From assembly GCA_002682825.1 (NCBI GenBank), contig NOKP01000011.1:372420-436419 (forward strand): a stretch of 64,000 nucleotides of DNA. Direction: 5' to 3'. Below the pieces are notes generated by a model. The model saw only the letters and a program-made list of their open reading frames with translations. It had not been told where the DNA came from and searched no databases. Position numbers and translations under genes: made by a program. This DNA is from Neonectria sp. B-13 (Eukaryota > Ascomycota > Sordariomycetes > Hypocreales > Nectriaceae). Of the stretch, positions 12,078-23,900 are shown one piece after another (position 1 is the stretch's first letter; every line of letters begins with the position of its first letter).

Positions 12078-12646
12078 ATGGCCTCATCATCCAACGCACA
12101 GCCGGGTTTGGAAGCGCCTTCCTCCTCTCAACCGTCTATTTCCATTCGACAGGCCACCACAGCAGCCGATATCTCTTCGGTTGCGGCGTGCTTCCGGGCT
12201 TATGCTGAGTGGTTTGGCCGGGATCTGTCATTCCAAAACTTCGCTGCCGAGCTCGAGGGCTTGCCTGGCAAATACGCACCTCCCACTGGCGCTCTACTCC
12301 TTGCGCTTGACTCACAAACCGACGAAGTCCTCGGCTGCATCGCCCTGCGACCACTAGACGTTCAACCAGAGTAAGAGAAGGTCGACCAGACAACGTTCGA
12401 TACTGCGAAGTTAAACGGCTTTTTATTTACCCAGCAGCCCGAGGACGGCGAGCTGCAAGGATTCTAATCGGAGAGGTTATGAAGACCGCCAAAAGGGAGG
12501 GTTATGAGGAGGTGCTTCTGGACGTGCTGGGAACAGCGACAGCTGCAGTAACCTTGTACAAATCGGAAGGATTCACCGAAGTGGGGGCCTACTACCACAA
12601 CCCGCTGGATGGTGTGATGTACATGGCGAAGAAGATTGAGCCCTGA
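12078..12646 (+). pseudogene. GNAT acetyltransferase with one frameshift
   Basis: The first frame starts MASSSNAQPG and carries SISIRQATTAADISSVAACF, AYAEWFGRDLSFQNF and LLLALDSQTDEVLGCIALRP, ending at a TAA at 12372-12374. One base out of frame, the domain resumes without a gap as VRYCEVKRLFIYPAARGRRA, the acetyl-CoA pyrophosphate-binding motif A of GNAT enzymes. It runs on through ARILIGEVMKTAKREGYEEV, VTLYKSEGFTEVGAYYHNP and a TGA at 12644. No GT-AG pair in the interval restores the frame, so one missing base near 12365-12373 explains it. Only one lesion exists and the rest is pristine, so a sequencing error or a very recent inactivation are both possible. Expected intact length is about 189 residues. 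Confidence 0.7.
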
Positions 12647-12917
12647 TGTTGGAAAATACGGAGTTCCATAAAGTTAGAAGTTCGCCGACGCTTGTTCCTA
12701 CTTAGATTCAACAAGAAAAGACCACATTCAGTCAGTATTAGAGAGCCTCAAGTTCTTATCATATAGAAAACTGGAGAATTTCATATGCTTGAAGACTGCC
12801 CACAGCCCTCAGGGCGCAAATGTTAGATATTGGCTATGTATTTAGGTATTGTGTAGATTTGGACAACGGATTTAAGGCTTGTTGTATGAAGAGGAACTTG
12901 ACAGTAAGAGTCCTTCA

Positions 12918-14810
12918 AAATGCAGGACTTGGAAGTATCGTCAGGGAAAGGGTGCGAGTGCTGCCGGTTCTTCAAGGTCCTGTTAGACGGGTCCTTCTAT
13001 CAACCAGGGCGGATCTTCTCTACGACGAGCTCGCTTTTGAGTGGGTTGGATATAGTTTCTTCCTTAAAATTAGTCGCAGTCAGAGCGGCCAATCTCTCTC
13101 CTGTCAGCTCTTTGCTCCCTTAGGTCGGTATACACGTATTACGAGTCGTTCTCAAACAACCACTCCACAGTTCTGATCCTCCTGTGTAGGCACAAAGACT
13201 AGAGTGCAATGTCTACGTTCTGCAAACGTGATTATCGGCAACACATCCTCGGTCATGTCCTTTGAGAAAGCACATGAATGGATAAACAACTGCGAAACAT
13301 TCCATGGGCAGTGTGGTAAAGGTCGCAACGTTCCGCCTCTAAAGAGACGTCTTGATCTAGAGGTACGTAATAACCAGGCTCATCACATGAGCCTCACCGA
13401 GACTGAAGGGATGACTGGAACGTACGCTTGCTTGTCTCACTTCTGGGGCAAAGACAAGATGCCTGTAATTACAACTGAAGATTCCTTACCGCGTCACTTG
13501 AAGGGCTTTTTGTCCTCTTATCTCCCAAAGACGTTTCAAGATGCCGTGACAATAGCGCGCAGGCTAGGCCTTCGCTACCTATGGATCGACTCACTCTGAA
13601 TCATTCAAGACTCTGTCAAAGATTGGGAGATAGAGTCCAGCAAGATGGCAGGCATATATCGTCAAAGTTTATGACCATTGCTGCGACTTATTCGTCTGAT
13701 TTTCGTGGCGGTTGCTTCTCACCAGAGGGCAAAGAGGACTTGTACTTTTAAGTTGTTGGGGGCGGCATCAACACCGTCATTTCAATGCGTGATTGCAATG
13801 GCGCAGGCCCTGTGATGTAGATGGTTCAATTTAGAAAGGCTTTTCATCGTTTCACGCGGGCTTGGGTCTACCAGGAACGTATGCTCTCCCGGCGGGTGCT
13901 TTACTGCAACCATCGCGAGCTGCAATCCGAATGTCGATAGGCAACAAGCTGAGAATGTGATAACCAATTCATGTCACCGCATGCTATGCCCAAGACAGAG
14001 GCGAGTCAAGGAATACTGCAAGGAAAGGACCAGTATGCTGAGCCGGAGAAGTTCGACGGTACAAAGGGCAAATTTCCGGCTAGACAACTGACACGGCACT
14101 GGCAACGCACTGTGACTTAGTATACCAAGCTTGATCTCACTAAGTCCAACGACAAGCTCCCGGTGTTGTCAATGTGCAAATGATATTGGACGCTTGACAG
14201 GAGATCGGTACCTGCAAGGAATATGGCGAGCCAGCTTCGCCGAGGGCATGCTGTGGACTGTCAAACCTCCTGTCATCCTCCCTCGTCCGGGTCCACGGGC
14301 CCCAAGCTGATCCTGGGTCAGCGTGAATACCACGGCCGAAATCGACTACACCTACGCCTTGAAGACTCGACATGGACAGGCTTTCCAGGACAAGATACGG
14401 GAGGTTGACTGTGTGCTTGGTGGCAGAGATAACACGGGAAGTGTTAAGTCTGGCTTCGTCCGTCTACAGACGTCTCTTTGTCCAGCGCATCTGCGACGAA
14501 TTTGCTGCCGGTGCATGTCATCTAGGAGTCGCATCGTATGCACAGTGGAATTCGATCGGTGGCTGTCGACGAGGTGTTCCGACATCAAGCCGTGTACATT
14601 CAACGTTCAAGGGCTAGACCTGCGGGCTTTCAGGCCAAGCTGCTTCTCAGATTTCAAGTACGGCGACAGGAGCGACTTCGACTTCTCCAACGCCGAGAAT
14701 TCAGGTCCTTGCAAGCTCGCTGAGATATTTCTTCTTCATCTATATGACGGCCAGTCATTCAACTCAGGCGTCATTACGAGTTTCTTTCTCATGCTGAGGA
14801 CATGAAAGAA
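12918..14810 (+). pseudogene. HET-domain (heterokaryon incompatibility) gene relic
   Basis: Blocks of a HET protein appear in order across plus-strand frames. A Cys-rich N-terminus (GKGCECCRFFKVLLDGSF) comes first. The HET core is YACLSHFWGKDKMPVITTED, then TFQDAVTIARRLGLRYLWID. An in-frame TGA at the usual Cys position follows, then IIQDSVKDWEIESSKMAGIY, a frameshift, and MTIAATYSSDFRGGCFSPE. Further on are FHRFTRAWVYQERMLSRRVL, then DIGRLTGDRYLQGIWRASFA, and SWVSVNTTAEIDY preceded by a stop. HET proteins control vegetative incompatibility between fungal strains and act as death-inducing or immunity-like switches. At least four disabling lesions show it is dead. Intact relatives are about 600-700 residues, matching the 1.9 kb span. 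Confidence 0.82.
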
Positions 14811-15049
14811 GTTATGGGCAGATACGTATGAGGGTGGCTATGGTAACAATTCAATTTCCGATTTGGACAGAACGGGATTCGTGGTTTTGCAATGTTTCTT
14901 TCAAGAAGACAACCGAGGAGAGACATTACTATAGTATGAAAAAGAGTGTTGCCATTCGCACACACCACCATTGCCATTGTCGGCAATTGAGGCCGAACGG
15001 TACAGTGTCTTGTTGATTCAGGGCAGTCAATTATGCGGAATATAAGTCC

Positions 15050-15949
15050 TCAAGCTATGTCCTTTTTTAAGAACACAGTCGTAAGCTCTGGAATAGAACT
15101 ATATTTTTCCCATGGTGATGCCTCGTAGAAGTTCTTGACAACCTTGATCAATCGGTATCCTCTTCTCTCATACCATCCCTGGTTGGTCATCTACAAGCTT
15201 TTAGTCTCGGATATCTAGGTATGCGAATGTTGCATGGCTGGACATACCTTTGGCGGTTCACCGGTTGCTGCAATTGCCAAGGCAATGCCGGTTTCTTTAT
15301 GGACAGTGTCGAGCGCGAGAGTGCGCGCGCATAGTGGCTGCTCTACCGCCATTGACTCGACGACGTCCATGGAAGCACGACCAATACCCTTACTTTGTAA
15401 AGCCTTCGAGACATAGAAGGTCTTAATCCAATAGACATTCTCGGATGGAATGTCTAGGTCTAAAACCTCAGTACCAGGGTTTATGGAATCCAGAGAAATG
15501 TGGCCAACGGGGTTGAAGAGTTCTTCGGTAGGGTTGCGAGAAATACCGCGGATCGAGGCACTGGTGTCCTGTAGTAGCACCTTATCCTGAGTCATAGTTA
15601 GATTGTGGGCGATTTTACTAGGCTAAAAGGATTGCTTACGGTAGGAAGTAGGTCGAGTTGAAGCTCCTGTTTTTCTCCTGCATCTGGGATTTCAGATGAA
15701 ATCGTCTATCCACTGGTCAGATTGAAGTTCCCACGCCCACCGCCATCCAATGGTCAATGGCGGTCAGGATCAAGGAGGTATACGCACAATCCAAAAGATA
15801 CATTTCAAACCAGATCTCTGCATTTCCTGCCAGAAAGGTATCTTGTCGGAATCCCAGCCACAATGCTCCCGCTGCTGAAGGAGTCTGTCGACATGTTTGC
15901 TGGAGTTTGGATCCCATGGAATGAGACGAACTTGGCTGTTGGAAGGCAT
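15050..15949 (-). CDS. GNAT-family N-acetyltransferase, 235 aa
   Basis: Four exons: 15788-15949, 15640-15705, 15248-15586 and 15050-15190, all in phase. The N-terminal part reads MPSNSQVRLIPWDPNSSKHV. The core has GHISLDS, VYWIKTFYVSKALQSKGIGR (motif A, QSKGIG acetyl-CoA loop) and ALDTVHKETG. The last exon supplies NQGWYERRGYRLIKVVKNFY, the typical GNAT C-terminal strand, and ends VFLKKDIA. It would transfer an acetyl group from acetyl-CoA to a small amine or protein N-terminus; the substrate is unknown. An ATG further upstream in frame would add 52 residues but is less family-like. The borders of the second exon (donor GTGCGT, acceptor GATAG) are the least certain. Confidence 0.8.
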
Positions 15950-17034
15950 GGCCTGAGGGTTAACAAGGAGGTGATGTCCGGTAGATATCTTCGGAGATTT
16001 TGATGATTTACGCCTCACCTGGAGCTTGAAAATTGAGGGGGGCTTGAGTTGAGATGGTGCAATATTCGCGGAATTCGCATATTCAAAGGATTTGAAATGA
16101 CTCAATTGTTAACCCCCCCGGCAAGTCGGATACGGAGGAACACGTGGTACCGATAATGCCGACTATTAGCCCGGATTATAAAACACTAGGGATCAATCAA
16201 TCCTTGACATTCAAGTTAAACCATACCGAATATAATTTCTCTTGATTCTCGATTCTTAACAACACATCAGCAAGAAGGCAGAAAGTAGGTAATTACGCCA
16301 CACCTTGGCGTTGTGGCGGCTGGGCATCTTGTCTTAGACGATTAGCTGCGCTTTAATTTACCCAGTCAGCTCTTAACGGGTTCGTCGATCTCGGGGCACT
16401 TGTCTCGTTCTCCGATTGGGGGTAATAATACAGTAATACGGGATAGTCACAGGGAAGGAAATGCATTGCTTGAGTTGTTGCGGGGATCACTGCCCATTGG
16501 CTGACGGCTGACGTCTGACGTCTCGCCGTGGGTTGATGAATTCCAGACTGGTTGCATCCCGCAGCTACGACCACAGTTATACGATACCGACAGACATTGT
16601 CAGCATTTTTGCAGCCCTGTCTTGTGCAGCCTCTATGGGAAATACATATCAACACAGGAGCAACTACTGCGGATCACAATAATGACTAGCAACGCCGTAC
16701 CGTCGCTTGTCCCGAAGGTCATATCCATGGGGATGTGTGGAGTGCGAGAGAGCGAATATTGAGTCCGCGTTGGCGACAAATCCGCTACGGAGTCGTGGCG
16801 CCCAGCAATTTCGATAGGTCGACCCTCTCCATGCCTCTAGGTGCTTTTCCGCCGTACCATACTAAGACGACTGGACACTCCCAAACGGAGGAACTGACGC
16901 TTCTCTCTCGAACCGTCAGCTGGTCGGCGTCCTTGCGGCTGACGTCTGGCATCTCGTCATTGTAGGTTGTCTCTGGCTTAAAAAGATTGGACCTCTCACT
17001 ACCGCCGTCTACGAATGCTCCTGGGCTCAGAGAC
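15950..17034. other. intergenic, nothing firm
   Basis: Includes the promoter of the GNAT gene and possibly the decayed 5' part of the kinase-like relic that follows. No intact ORF with a domain was found. Confidence 0.3.
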
Positions 17035-17215
17035 AAGCCTTGCAGCGGCCCGAGTCGCACGACCCCCAGGAAACGCCAAGCAGCGCCACCACGATCGAAA
17101 TATAGCGCGCCTTGAGTGGGAGATGCCGTGGATCGTACAGGAGACGAAGGCCTGCAGGCTTCTGGAAGAAACCGGTCTGGCACCCAACTTCCTAGGACAC
17201 ATGCATGAACATGGC
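17035..17215 (+). pseudogene. possible fragment of a fungal phosphotransferase/protein-kinase-like gene
   Basis: A short plus-strand block reads NIARLEWEMPWIVQETKACR, then LLEETGLAPNFLGHMHEHGR. It resembles the N-lobe of fungal aminoglycoside-phosphotransferase-like kinases (pattern E-T-x-A-y.. g.g.aP.FLGH). Neither the ATP-binding start nor the HGD catalytic loop is visible around it, and the frame breaks at once. A larger ORF on the opposite strand has no domain. I treat it as a relic with low confidence. Confidence 0.3.
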
Positions 17216-17250
17216 CGTGAGTGTCGCAGTCCGGGCGGGGTCTGATCACC

Positions 17251-18649
17251 CTGAGATTCTGAGCAACACGGAGAATGGGCTTTTGTTATGTCAGGCTATG
17301 TTTCGTCCTAGGGCTTATGAATAGGGAGGCTGCTGAACTAGTGAATTCTAGAAAGTGCCGCCTTGAGATTCAATATCAAGTGAGCGAGAGCTAGGTAATG
17401 GCGAGGAACAATGCGGAAGATGTGAAAAGGCGAGATACAGAGCACGATAGCTTTTAAATTCATATTCATATTCACGTACTCAAACAAAGTGTGCTAGAGC
17501 ATAACAATAGCACTGTAGCATGATCGGCATCGCGCATTTAGGTACCCGCAGATCAATGACATTGCCATCTGAGTCTTCATCGACGCCAGCTTCAAAACCA
17601 GTGTCGGTAATTATGCCCATATCACCATTTCCAGTCATCAGATAGCACTCGTGTCGTAAAGTGACCACACCATCAGCGCCCAGTCTCCTGATCACTCACT
17701 TGACAACCAAGCTTCCGTCCGCAGCGGCCAACCACCAACAGCGTCCAACCGCCCATGTTCATATGACATCGGGTGACAGGTAAAGTGGTCGGTCTTGACA
17801 CGGCACACAGCGTACCCCGGTCGAGAGGGCAGCTCCGGCTTTCCAGGTTCCCCGCAGCACACGGCGGCCTAAAGACAAAGCGTCTGGGGCATTGTTTCGG
17901 GGGATGCGGGGCCCCAGCATTTTGGTTTTGGGGGAGGAGGCGCTATTTTATTACCGTTGGTTGCTCCTCGGTACAAGTCGGCGCGAGGAGTTGGAGGAGG
18001 CTTGATGGTTAGGGTGATGGTGATGTGCCTATAAGTTATGCACTTGTACCCAATCCAGACCCGACTTATACAGAGAGACACGCCCATCATGATGATCTGC
18101 AACTGCATTCGACACCTCCTCTTGAACCCTTCTTGAACCCTTCGCTTGCAGATGCCGACCCCCTCAACCGCTCAACCCCAGGCTTCTTCCCCCTGCACCT
18201 CCATCCACCATTTTCGTCCGGTGGCCTGATCCAGTGCCAAGCTCACTCCACCGGTGCTGCGGGGAAGCGCGTTGGAGACACAATTGGCAAAGCTCCCCGC
18301 GAACTGCAACGCCAAGACATCCACCTCCGTCTGCCCGAACGAGTCGTTAACCGGTATGCCCCGAGATGCTTCGAGTCCGCGAATGTACAACTGCAGCTTG
18401 CTCCGTAAAATTAACGCACTGGTACCTGGCGAGAGGGATCTAATAAAGATCCGCCCTCCTCCTGCTTGCATGTAAACTTCTTTTGTAATTTTTGGCCCTG
18501 GAAGTCTTTTGCCTGACTCAAACTGGCGAACATTGACTTACACGCATATACTCCAACGTTGGGACTGGACAACACCACCAGCTTGAGCTACCTTACACAA
18601 ACACTTCCTTTTCTTCTACTGCAGGCTTTAGCCAGCCCACTATCGCAAA
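17251..18649. other. intergenic, promoter of the SRPK-like kinase
   Basis: About 1.4 kb. Small ORFs on both strands lack domains. Pyrimidine-rich stretches close to 18590-18640 are consistent with a fungal transcription start region for the downstream kinase. Confidence 0.35.
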
Positions 18650-20218
18650 ATGCGGTTCAGTCTTGTCGCGCCGGCGCTCTGCCGATCCGCCCTCCGTAAT
18701 CAGCGCCTTCGCGTCCAAGTCTGCGAGCGCGGACTCAGAAAGCTGTCGACCATCAGGACCGACCAACCTTTCGAAGAAGAGAAAGTTCGCAACTATAACC
18801 CGAAGGCCTTCTACCCCGCGCGGATCGGCGACACGCTGAATGGCAAGTACGAGCTTGTCTCCAAGCTGGGATGGGGCTCTGGCTCGACCGTCTGGCTGGC
18901 GCGAGCAACTCACTGGTATGCGACTCGGACTCCAACTTCCTGTTAACCAACTTCCGAGACTGAGACTCATTGTTACTTAGGCTGCCATGGCAGAACGAGC
19001 GCTTCGTGGCACTCAAGATTACCAACAGCACTCCCTCAGTCCAGGCCGCTGCCCGTCGAGAGCTGGACATCTCCGACCAGATGTTCTCCGCGGAGACGAC
19101 TCACCCCGGCCGACAATACGTCCGCAGTGTTCTGGACTCCTTCGAAGTCGAGGGGCCCGAAGGTACACACATCTGTCTTGCATTTGAACCACTGCGCCAG
19201 CCGCTATGGATGCTGGGCCAGCAGAGCGGTCTCACCAACTTGGTGCAGCCTCGCATCATTAAGGGGGTGCTGCCAAGTATTCTCAAGTCCCTAGATTTCC
19301 TCCATTCCGAATGCAAGGTCATCCACACAGGTAAGTCGTCTGATTCTTCACTTATAAGATACATGTCAAAGCTAACATTCGTAAGACCTCAAGGGTGATC
19401 ACTTTATGGTCCCTTTCGAGGACACTCGAGTTCTCGACGAGTACGTAGTCCGCCAGCAGGCCAACCCTGCGCCGTGTCAAGAGCGCAACGGCCGTCCAGT
19501 GTACGAATCCCGATCCAGCTTCGGTCACTTGACCGGAGACATCGGTTACGTCAAGCTTACAGACTTTGGCTTGGCTGTGCGGGGGGACGTGGCGAAGAAG
19601 CACAACCACGACATCCAACCCCGAGAGTACACTGCTCCTGAAGTTATGCTCAAGGCTGGATGGAGCTACTCTGCCGATATCTGGAACTTGGGTCTTGTGG
19701 TAAGATCTGCCATTGATTTGATTGACCCGTACGTGGTACTAACACGCTTCACTTAGCTGTGGGAACTTCTGGGAGACATCAATCTGCTGAGCGGAAGAGT
19801 GCCGGGACACTGCAAGTTCTCCAACAAAACCCGCTTCGCTCAGATGATCCGTTTGTTGGGTCCTCCACCCTCGGAGCTCCTCGCGAGTGCTGACCGGCAG
19901 TCGCTCTCCGAGTTCTACAACCACCAAGGCACGTTCTGTCCCACGCCACTTGTCCACTACTTCAAATGCTGACCTCCTGTAGGCGTCTTCAAGCATCCCG
20001 AGCTGATTCCCGACGAGATGTTTACCCTCGAAAACTCTACACCAATGCTGGAAGGCCAGGAGCGCCTCCTGTTCATCAACTTCGCCAAGCGGATGCTAAC
20101 TTGGCAACCGGAGCAGCGTGCCACAGCCAAGGAGCTACTCGACGACCCGTGGCTCAAGTCTGTTGGGAGGCACAGGGCGGCTGGGTTTGGGTATCTCGAG
20201 GACACGATATTGACGTAA
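18650..20218 (+). CDS. SRPK-like serine/threonine protein kinase, 445 aa
   Basis: Five exons: 18650-18915, 18981-19330, 19386-19699, 19757-19928 and 19983-20218. The fourth intron has a GC donor (CAAG|GCACGT) and a TAG acceptor. Kinase landmarks are LGWGSGSTVWLAR (Gly loop, about 73-85), VALKI (Lys about 101), VIHTDLKGDHFMVPF (catalytic Asp about 206, HTD in place of HRD as in SR-protein kinases), LTDFGLA (Asp about 265) and EYTAPEVMLKAGWSYSADIW. A spacer of about 40 residues between the catalytic and DFG loops is normal for SRPKs. The usual DLKxDN is DLKGDH here, so the metal-binding Asn is His. The N-terminus (MRFSLVAPALCRSALRNQRL) is Arg-rich and without acids, like a mitochondrial presequence. 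Fungal SRPK families are expanded and mostly unstudied. The Asn-to-His change leaves activity uncertain. Confidence 0.85.
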
Positions 20219-20906
20219 AATGATGGTTAATAGCATGAGCATGGAGCAACGGTTCAAATTCCTGCTTGTTTTGTCTTGTTTTTGGTGTTTGGGAAAGGAC
20301 CGACAAAGAATATGAATACCATAGGGAAGATGTAATTAGTATTCCCTAATACCCAGGAACGGTATTATTACCAGGGTTCAGCTGCAAATTTATCTAGCAA
20401 CATCTCAATAGTAATGGTAAAATAACATCAGAGTCCAAGTCTGCATGTTCGTGGTGTAGCTTTCTACATCTGGACGCTGTCCCCATCAACAAACACCAGG
20501 AACAATGCAAAGAAAGCAGCTACCCAAAATTCCTCTCCAAATAAACCACCACAAGATGAATTGGACCGAATTTAGCAGGATGGAATGGTAGCGATAGGTT
20601 GAGTGACGTGCTGTGTAGGGAATTCGTGATCCCCAATTCAGGGTACTTGAGTCTAATTATCAGGCACGTTTCATTTACGCGTTTGTGCAAAGTTCTCATT
20701 ATCTATAAATTGAGCCTGCTATGAACTTGCGCCTTGCGTGCCTCAGCACGACATTGGACGAAACAAGTATTAATAAAAGAAGAAAAACCCGCCATTCTAA
20801 AAGAAAATGTGATGGAGATCAACGGATCTCCCTGTAATCTGCAGTCTATATTCTAAATCTCTATTGCAGCCAAATGTTAAAAAAGAAAAAAAGTCGAATG
20901 GTCTAG
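20219..20906. other. convergent intergenic region
   Basis: Lies between the stops of the kinase (plus) and the ABC transporter (minus). It would hold both 3' untranslated regions. No repeat or RNA gene was recognised. Confidence 0.35.
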
Positions 20907-23900
20907 TTACTCTGCTTTCTTGGAGGTCTTGGTTCGGAGCTTCATCAAAGCGTACACCAGAGCGTACGAGCTGAGGGCGAAGATCACAACGTTGGCGGCA
21001 TCTCTCCAGCCGTAGTAGTACTCCTTCAAGTTGAGCGTGCGCAGGTAGTCCTCGCCCTTGGTGTATGAGCACACCTTGCACTCGGAAGTCGCATCGGGGT
21101 TGACCAGGTTGCTCACGGCGCCAATGCCCTGCTCAAGGTAGTCGGCCAAGTACTCCCTGCAGGTGGTGCCGTTGGGGGGGTCGAAGCGCGCGAACTCTTT
21201 CTCTGAGCATTCGATTTCGGAGCCCCAGATGTTGAAGACCAACATGCTTCCCATGAGGTAGTTGAACGGGTTCAGCCAGTACATCCAGTAACGCCAAAAG
21301 GGTTGGATCTGCGCGAAGGGTACCAACACGCCGCAAAAGGAGACCAGAGTACCGATGATTACCGGGTTGACAAGAGACGCAAACACCTCATTGGGGGCGT
21401 ATGCAGCGACGAACTGGCCGATACCAGTATAGACGAACTCATAAGTCAGCATGACGAAGAAGGTGGCTCCGGCACGGTTAGAATCGCCCGGGAACCCAAC
21501 AGTGTAGTACCAGCCGACGAAGTAGAGGACGGCGCAAATACATAGGTAGGGGACTTCCGAGACGATCAGACCTGTCACGAAGGCGATCCATGAATACATC
21601 TTAGACTTCTTCTCACGCGTCTCGAAGATGTCGCGGCGATGGATGAACAGGGGCTGAAGTTGGGCCATGACGCCGGGCGCGACGAAGATGAAGTTGAAAA
21701 TAGTGAACAGCTTGAGCTGGAGCTCTCCAACCGAATCGCCAATCATCCAGAACGTAAATCCGTTGAACAGGGCCGATGAGAGATGCAGGGCGGCCTTGTT
21801 GTTGACGTAGTCGACGTTACGGTACAGAGCGACGTTCATGCGGTGCGAGACCAGTCTGATCTGCTCCCACATGGGGGTCGCAAACTCATTACCGTCATCG
21901 AGAGTACCTGGGGGCTTGGCTGCGGCTTCAGTGACGATACGGTCGACTTCCTTGCTGACAGCGTCGTGCTCGGGCGACGAAAGCCAGACCTCGTTCCAAT
22001 CCTTGCCCTGGGAGAGATGACCAGAAACAACATCAATCATATGCTCGGCAGGGTTCACTTCTTTCGGGCACGGGGCACCAAAGCGACCAAAGTAATCCTT
22101 GATTGTCTTAGCGTGGTCCCCGATGTCGCCGAAATAAACAGTCTTGCCACCCTTGGCCAGGAGGAGTAGGGTGTCAAACTGGGCAAACAGCTGAGCAGAG
22201 GGCTGGTGAATAGTGACGAGAACCGCTTGACCAACATCAGCAAGCTTGCGCAAGAAGCGGACAGTGTTGAAGGCCGACTGGCCATCGAGACCCGAGGTAG
22301 GTTCATCAAGGAAGATCAAGATACTAGGCTTAGAAACCAGTTCGACACCAATGGTAACACGCTTGCGCTGCTCCACGCTCAAACCAGCACCCACGTCGCC
22401 GATAAGAGTGTCGGCCAGGTCGTGGAGCTCCAGGAGGTCAATGATGGTATCGACGTATTTGAGCTTTTCAGCTCGAGGCGTCTCGCGGTTTTGACGCAAG
22501 AGGGCGGAGAACTCAAGGGCCTCGCGGACGGTGGCATAAGGCTCGTGGACATCGAGTTGTTCGCAGTAGCCTGCTGATCGCTGGAAAGAGACCGGCAGAG
22601 GGCGACCGTCAACCATGATTGAACCGTGAATCGTGCCATCAGTCTTGCGTTGGGCAAGCACATCCAGGAGAGTAGTCTTTCCTGCACCGGAAGATCCCAT
22701 CAGGGCTCCCAGCATACCCGGCTTCACCCAGCCTTGAACATTGTCTAGGAGAGTGCGGTCTCCTGATGGAGTCTTGACAACGTAGGAGAGATTCTTCCAT
22801 GTGAAGACAGAAGTGTTGCGAACTAGATCAGGTACATCCGAGGTGCTGTCGGAATCGCCGCCCACCATAGGTCCACCCTCTCGGTCACCGACGACCTTCT
22901 TCTCACTGACTTGTCCCTCTTCGTCGACTTGGCGAAGCGAATTGGTAATGTGGGCGTTCTCTCGAGGAATAAGCAGACTAGGGCCATTCTCGGAGGAGGA
23001 TCGCCACTGGGAGGTCTTGACGACAGTGATGGCGACAAAGAGAGCCCACCAAGCCCAGAGAATTCCAAAGTTCCTCCAAAGAGTAGAGTGGCTGTATGAC
23101 AACGAGGACAAGTAGTCGTCGCCATTAACGAAAGCCACTCCGGGGCGTCCGCCACCGACACCGGCACAAGCCTGGTTGGCAGCGTTTGTGAATGACTCGC
23201 CATTGGGGACCAAGTTGGGGCCAACACAGGGGATGACCTTTCCGTGGAACTCGTTGGATAACAGAGCGTTGAAAGCGTAGGACATGGGGTTAATCCAGTA
23301 GATCCAAACGAACCAGGGGTGCATCTGCGGCTTCTGAATCATGTATCCGGAATAGATGATAGTAGCACCGATCAGGAAACCAGAAACCTTCGATGCGCCG
23401 TCAAAAGTGCTGAAAGCAGCACCTACAGCTCGGAAAAGCGCAGTCATACACTAAAGTCATGATGTTAGTTAATGATCATTGGTCAAAGTGACTTAGAGGA
23501 AATCTCAAACTCACCATTGTGATAGCAACCAGCAGGACCCAGAAGGTGAAGAAGGCACCAGCCGTTGAGGTCAAGCCGACCATGAAGTACAGGATTAGAG
23601 AGAATGTCGTCACTTGGAACAAGATAACTGGGATATCGGCGGTGATCTGCGCAATGCAGAAAGCAGCTGGATGAAAGTAGGCAAAGGATTTGTGCTTGAG
23701 CAAGACGGGACGACCAGTGAACGAGTCGGTGACCTCGGACATGGAAAGCAGAGAGTTGAAAAGGACAGCGAAGAAGCAGGCGCCGGACTTGATGAACAGT
23801 CCACCAGAGGTGTTGGGAGCATTGTAGAACAGCGAACCGGCAATCAGAGCCTGAGCGATGGTCGAGAGCTGCTTGATGACGAATGTGGCCATGTCTCCAG

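Noticed and set aside
16785..17249. 154-codon minus-strand ORF
   Set aside because: No domain, GC-rich composition, and it lies opposite a better-supported plus-strand relic.
19087..19094. A sixth TCCGCGGA octamer
   Set aside because: Inside exon 2 of the SRPK-like kinase, where codons (TTC TCC GCG GAG) explain it; not counted as a regulatory site.
20245..20270. GGTTCAAATTCC, similar to a tRNA internal box B
   Set aside because: No matching box A or cloverleaf could be folded around it.
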